Below are positions 25,980 through 28,555 of a stretch of 28,555 bases of DNA, one piece after another. A model generated the notes under the pieces. The model saw only the letters and a list, made by a program, of their open reading frames with translations. It was not told the origin of the DNA and made no database searches. Source of the stretch: Bacteroidota bacterium. Lineage in GTDB: Bacteria > Bacteroidota > Bacteroidia > Sphingobacteriales > Sphingobacteriaceae. The stretch spans positions 1 to 28,555 of the forward strand of contig JABDBT010000017.1 of assembly GCA_013288465.1 (NCBI GenBank), given 5' to 3'. Position 1 is the stretch's first letter, and each line of letters starts with the position of its first letter. Made by a program: the position numbers and the translations under genes.

Positions 25980-26894
25980 ATGGATGCTTTAAGTACCATA
26001 TTAGACACAACCAGGCTTAGAAGTGTAGTTTATAGCAAATTTCCCCTTGCTGCACCGTGGGGGCTTGATATTGTTCAGGATGAAAATTCGCAATTTTGGC
26101 GATTGGTGACCGGTAGTTGTACCATTGGCACACCCGACGGCCGTGTTATAGAACTGGCAGAGGGCGACCTGGTATTTGTGCCTCACGGAAGCGCTCATTG
26201 GATAGCCGATAAAGCTACAAGCTTACGCATGCCATCGCCCGAATTTGTTAAGGCCCGCAGGGCAGGAATACCTGTTTTTAATACCGGCGGCGAGATAACC
26301 ACACTTATAGCAGGCCATTTTGAATTTGATTACCAGCCTTTGCACCCTTTTTTGAAGGATATGCCCTCAGTTATTCATATCAGGCAATATGTAACAGAAA
26401 ACCAGGTCTTACTGAGGCAGGTTACCCAATTAATGCTGGAAGAACTCAATAACGAGAGGCCGGGAAGCAGTGTGATGCTGAAATGTTTGTCGGAAATTAT
26501 GTTTATTAATATCATCAGGGCTTATTTAGAACAGGCTATGCCTGGTAGCGGTTTTCTTTCTGCATTAAACGACCCGAGGATCAGCAAAGCGTTAAAATTG
26601 ATGCAGGACTCACCTCAAAATGATTGGACGCTGGGATCGCTTGCATCGGAGATCGGTATGTCACGTTCCGTTTTCTTTAATCAGTTTAAAAAATTAGTGC
26701 ACGAAACACCGTTGAGCTATCTTACCAACTGGCGCGTAAGGCAGGCCCAAAAGCTATTGTTGACGGATAACAGCAATATATCTGAAATTGCCACCAAAGT
26801 GGGTTACCGGTCGGAAGCTGCTTTTAACCGGATCTTTAAATCAAAAACGGGCCAGACACCCGCCGTGTACCGAAGAAGTAAGTCTTTAAAGTGA
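25980..26894 (+). CDS. AraC-family transcription regulator with N-terminal cupin domain
   Basis: This is a 304-residue cytoplasmic regulator. Residues about 5-180 match the cupin-type AraC N-terminal domain (LAEGDLVFVPHGSAHWI with two histidines at 69 and 73), which usually binds a small ligand. Residues about 205-299 hold two helix-turn-helix motifs: LGSLASEIGMSRSVFFNQFK and ISEIATKVGYRSEAAFNRIFK, ending GQTPAVYRRS as expected. The ATG at 25980 is preferred; the longer frame opens with TTG at 25953, which overlaps the -7 element. It is divergent from the NTF2-like gene and followed by a 22-bp repeat array and acyltransferase 2. Members with this cupin often control a nearby oxidoreductase or small enzyme gene. 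Likely targets are the flanking genes. Confidence 0.88.
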   Translation: MDALSTILDTTRLRSVVYSKFPLAAPWGLDIVQDENSQFWRLVTGSCTIGTPDGRVIELAEGDLVFVPHGSAHWIADKATSLRMPSPEFVKARRAGIPVFNTGGEITTLIAGHFEFDYQPLHPFLKDMPSVIHIRQYVTENQVLLRQVTQLMLEELNNERPGSSVMLKCLSEIMFINIIRAYLEQAMPGSGFLSALNDPRISKALKLMQDSPQNDWTLGSLASEIGMSRSVFFNQFKKLVHETPLSYLTNWRVRQAQKLLLTDNSNISEIATKVGYRSEAAFNRIFKSKTGQTPAVYRRSKSLK

Positions 26895-26926
26895 TTTTTT
26901 GCAAATGGCTTTGGCTATTATAAATT

Positions 26927-27024
26927 ATGTAAATTGTAAGTTTTGTTTATGTAAATTGTCAATAAATGCTATGTAAATTGTAAGTTGGGCTTATGTAAAT
27001 TGTCAATAAATGCTATGTAAATTG
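26927..27024 (+). repeat. 22-bp tandem repeat array, about 4.5 units
   Basis: The units start at 26927, 26949, 26971, 26993 and 27015 (last one partial). Each begins ATGTAAATTG; the tails alternate between TAAGTTnnGnTT (units 1 and 3) and TCAATAAATGCT (units 2 and 4, identical), giving a 44-bp higher-order period. There are no unique spacers, so this is not CRISPR. The 22-bp spacing is about two helix turns, so the units face one side of the DNA. This fits a row of regulator half-sites or iteron-like DNA. Confidence 0.8.
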
Positions 27025-27033
27025 CTAAATCCC

Positions 27034-27055
27034 CAGCTGTACGAAGTTTGCAGCT
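27034..27055. repeat. Copy of a short dispersed motif (CAGCTGTnCGAAGTTT)
   Basis: CAGCTGTACGAAGTTTG here and CAGCTGTCCGAAGTTTC at 28325-28341 share all but one of the first 16 bases; the core also appears at 25116-25125 after acyltransferase 1. This copy ends in GCAGCT, giving an AGCTG/CAGCT stem. Confidence 0.45.
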
Positions 27056-27138
27056 AAACCGCCGGTCAAAAATAGGGCGTTGCACCATTGTTAGGCCTGC
27101 CAGGCTCATTTAAACTTGACTTGACTGCTATTTCTGGA

Positions 27139-27177
27139 TAACTTGGCAGCCGCAAATAAAAGACTGCTGCCAAGTTA
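27139..27177 (+). promoter_or_regulatory. 12-bp perfect hairpin just upstream of acyltransferase 2
   Basis: The arms TAACTTGGCAGC (27139-27150) and GCTGCCAAGTTA (27166-27177) surround a 15-nt loop and end 24 bp before the ATG. The downstream ATTTAACC is a poor U run, so a leader control element, operator or weak attenuator is as likely as a terminator. Confidence 0.5.
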
Positions 27178-27201
27178 ATTTAACCCGGTATAATATATTA
27201 A

Positions 27202-28314
27202 ATGGATACGAACAAAACCGCTCCGTCAATTCTGAACACAAAACAGCATTTCGAAATTCTTGATGGGTTAAGGGGCATTGCCGCCCTCGCCGTTGTAACG
27301 TTTCATTTTATGGAATGGGCTTATTCCGATTACAGCAAGAACTTTATCGGGCACGGTTTTTTGGCTGTCGATTTCTTTTTCTGTCTTTCGGGGTTTGTGA
27401 TCGGCTATGCCTATGACAATCGTATAGTAAAAATGGGCGTTCTCGAGTTTTTTAAATCAAGGATCATCCGGCTGCATCCGCTGGTTATATCGGGTTCGGT
27501 ATTAGGCCTGCTGGCTTTTTTGTTCGACCCGTTTGGCGGCCATCCCGAATTGTACAGCGCCGGTAAAATCATTTTGACTTTTTTTTGCTCAATACTGCTT
27601 ATCCCCTTACCTATAATAGCCGATCGTAGTTTTAATCTGTTCAGCTTCAATGCACCGGCATGGTCGTTGTTTTGGGAATATGTTGCCAATATTGTTTACG
27701 CGTTTGTGCTTTATAAAATTGGCCGCAGCTACCTGCTGCTGCTAACCATACTCTCGGCGGTGGCTATCTGCTTTGTATGTTACAGTTCGGGCAATTTATT
27801 GGGCGGCTGGAGCGGCCCAACGTTTTGGGACGGGGGCGCCCGGGTATCATATTCCTTTTTAGCGGGATTGCTTATTTACCGTTCCGGCTGGATCATCAAA
27901 AACAAGCTGGGGTTTATAGGCTTAGCCCTATTATTGTTCGTGGCCTTTATAATGCCATTCTCCAAATGGAACTGGTTAACCGAACCTTTGGTAGTGCTGT
28001 TTTATTTTCCCCTGCTTATCGCTTTGGGTGCAGGGGCTACGTTAAAGGCTGGCTTAAAAAAGGTATGCATATTGTCGGGAAAGATCTCCTACCCATTGTA
28101 TATGACGCATTACGCCGTGTTATGGATGTTCGGTAATTATTACGGCAGTCATAAGCCGGGCACCATACAATTAGCCCTCATCATCATAGCCGCGCTGGTC
28201 TTGCTGGTTGGGGCATCGTACCTGGTAATGATCATATACGATATGCCGGTGAGGAAATATTTGAGCGATAAACGAAATAAAAGGCTTGCCCAACAAAAAG
28301 CCGGCGGTGTTTGA
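27202..28314 (+). CDS. Membrane acyltransferase, acyltransferase-3 (OafA/YrhL) family, copy 2
   Basis: This 370-residue inner-membrane protein with about ten hydrophobic segments is a paralogue of the gene at 23953. It has the same opening motif (HFEILDGLRGIAALAVVTFH with catalytic H35), then FLAVDFFFCLSGFVIGYAYD, and the same closing ISYPLYMTHYAV region and YDMPVRKYL end. It would transfer an acyl group across or at the inner membrane to an extracytoplasmic acceptor, perhaps a surface glycan or lipid. The two copies probably differ in acceptor or in timing, because their upstream regions are unrelated. The ATG at 27202 follows an A/T-rich leader with a 12-bp hairpin. Confidence 0.88.
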   Translation: MDTNKTAPSILNTKQHFEILDGLRGIAALAVVTFHFMEWAYSDYSKNFIGHGFLAVDFFFCLSGFVIGYAYDNRIVKMGVLEFFKSRIIRLHPLVISGSVLGLLAFLFDPFGGHPELYSAGKIILTFFCSILLIPLPIIADRSFNLFSFNAPAWSLFWEYVANIVYAFVLYKIGRSYLLLLTILSAVAICFVCYSSGNLLGGWSGPTFWDGGARVSYSFLAGLLIYRSGWIIKNKLGFIGLALLLFVAFIMPFSKWNWLTEPLVVLFYFPLLIALGAGATLKAGLKKVCILSGKISYPLYMTHYAVLWMFGNYYGSHKPGTIQLALIIIAALVLLVGASYLVMIIYDMPVRKYLSDKRNKRLAQQKAGGV

Positions 28315-28324
28315 AACGCCGTTG

Positions 28325-28349
28325 CAGCTGTCCGAAGTTTCAAAACTTC
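28325..28349. repeat. Copy of the CAGCTGTnCGAAGTTT motif with palindromic extension
   Basis: This is the second long copy of the motif seen at 27034. Here GAAGTTT (28334-28340) pairs with AAACTTC (28343-28349) across two bases. It starts 11 bp after the acyltransferase 2 stop and may act as its 3' hairpin, although no U run follows. Confidence 0.45.
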
Positions 28350-28454
28350 AATATTGTTCGATAGTAAAATACAAACTATGCTTTATAGGGAAAACAAGGA
28401 CCAACAGAAGCTATAGAAAAGTTAGAGTAGGGCAAAAAACACGCCTTAAACAAA

Positions 28455-28483
28455 AAAGCCTTCAGCTTTACGCTAAAGGCTTT
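28455..28483 (-). terminator. Intrinsic terminator of the truncated right-edge gene
   Basis: The 12-bp arms (AAAGCCTTCAGC / GCTAAAGGCTTT) with a 5-nt loop pair fully only in minus-strand RNA (one G-U wobble) and are followed there by a T run (TTTTTTG). The stem begins 18 bp after the stop at 28502. Confidence 0.8.
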
Positions 28484-28501
28484 CTTATATTGTTTATTTG
28501 G

Positions 28502-28555
28502 TTATCTCCAGGTGGCCGCAATCCAAACAGAGCCGTGACGGTTTTTGCTCCAATG
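28502..28555 (-). CDS. C-terminal end of an unidentified protein (partial)
   Basis: An open minus-strand frame enters from the right edge and gives the last 17 residues (HWSKNRHGSVWIAATWR) before a TAA stop. It has protein-like composition and is followed at once by a strong minus-strand terminator, so a real gene end is likely. The piece is too short to name a family. The start lies outside the window. Confidence 0.6.
   Translation of the reverse strand, partial: HWSKNRHGSVWIAATWR

Larger units (their letters stand above)
26895..27201. other. Structured spacer between AraC gene and acyltransferase 2
   Basis: This 307-bp stretch holds no gene. It contains a 22-bp tandem array (26927-27024), a CAGCTGT-type repeat (27034-27055) and a strong hairpin (27139-27177) close to the acyltransferase start. 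No intrinsic terminator with a proper U run is seen directly after the AraC gene, so some read-through into acyltransferase 2 is possible. Confidence 0.65.

Noticed and set aside
26927..27024. CRISPR array
   Set aside because: Units are contiguous at 22 bp with no unique spacers, and no cas gene is present.

Overview
The window looks like chromosomal DNA of a glycan-degrading Bacteroidota, most likely of the Sphingobacteriaceae (Mucilaginibacter/Pedobacter type). This is inferred from protein style: secreted glycosidases with Sec or lipoprotein signals, an MG2/plug-domain protein, a DPP IV peptidase, AT-rich spacers and few Shine-Dalgarno sites. No rRNA or marker gene fixes the genus.

Layout. 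1-373 is an AT-rich spacer. 374-3190 (+) encodes a large exported MG2/carboxypeptidase-regulatory/plug-like protein. It converges on 3285-5870 (-), a membrane-anchored transcription regulator with a LamG-like plus kelch-like outer part and a winged-helix inner part. That regulator is divergent from 6144-9509 (+), a secreted GH2 enzyme. Converging on the GH2 gene, with only two bases between stop codons, is a five-gene minus-strand operon. Its order of transcription is: GH43-like lipoprotein (19888-18917), GH99/71-like enzyme with a ricin-type lectin domain (18861-17221), fused SGNH plus alpha/beta-hydrolase esterase (17086-15644), GH95 (15603-13150), and a second GH2 with an N-terminal lectin-like domain (13135-9512). 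Its promoter region carries a perfect 10+10 palindrome, and its terminator lies inside the 3' end of the opposing GH2 gene.

The operon and the facing GH2 gene read as a polysaccharide-utilisation locus without SusC/SusD in view. The products would be secreted or surface-bound and would strip side chains (GH95, GH43), acyl groups (esterase) and beta-linked sugars (two GH2) from a decorated plant-type or exopolysaccharide glycan. GH95 keeps its catalytic residues but has Thr where fucosidases usually carry His, which points to alpha-L-galactose rather than fucose. The kelch-type regulator is a plausible sensor because it is divergent from the first GH2 gene, but this link is inferred.

20229-23251 holds a small SAM methyltransferase and a secreted dipeptidyl peptidase IV, both minus strand. 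From 23953 on there is an accessory stretch: two paralogous membrane acyltransferase-3 genes (23953-25086 and 27202-28314) flank an NTF2-like gene and a divergent AraC regulator. The spacers here are rich in structure: a 100-bp nested inverted repeat, a 22-bp tandem array, a 21-bp tandem repeat, hairpins and terminators. The right edge holds the last 17 codons of another minus-strand gene followed by a good intrinsic terminator.
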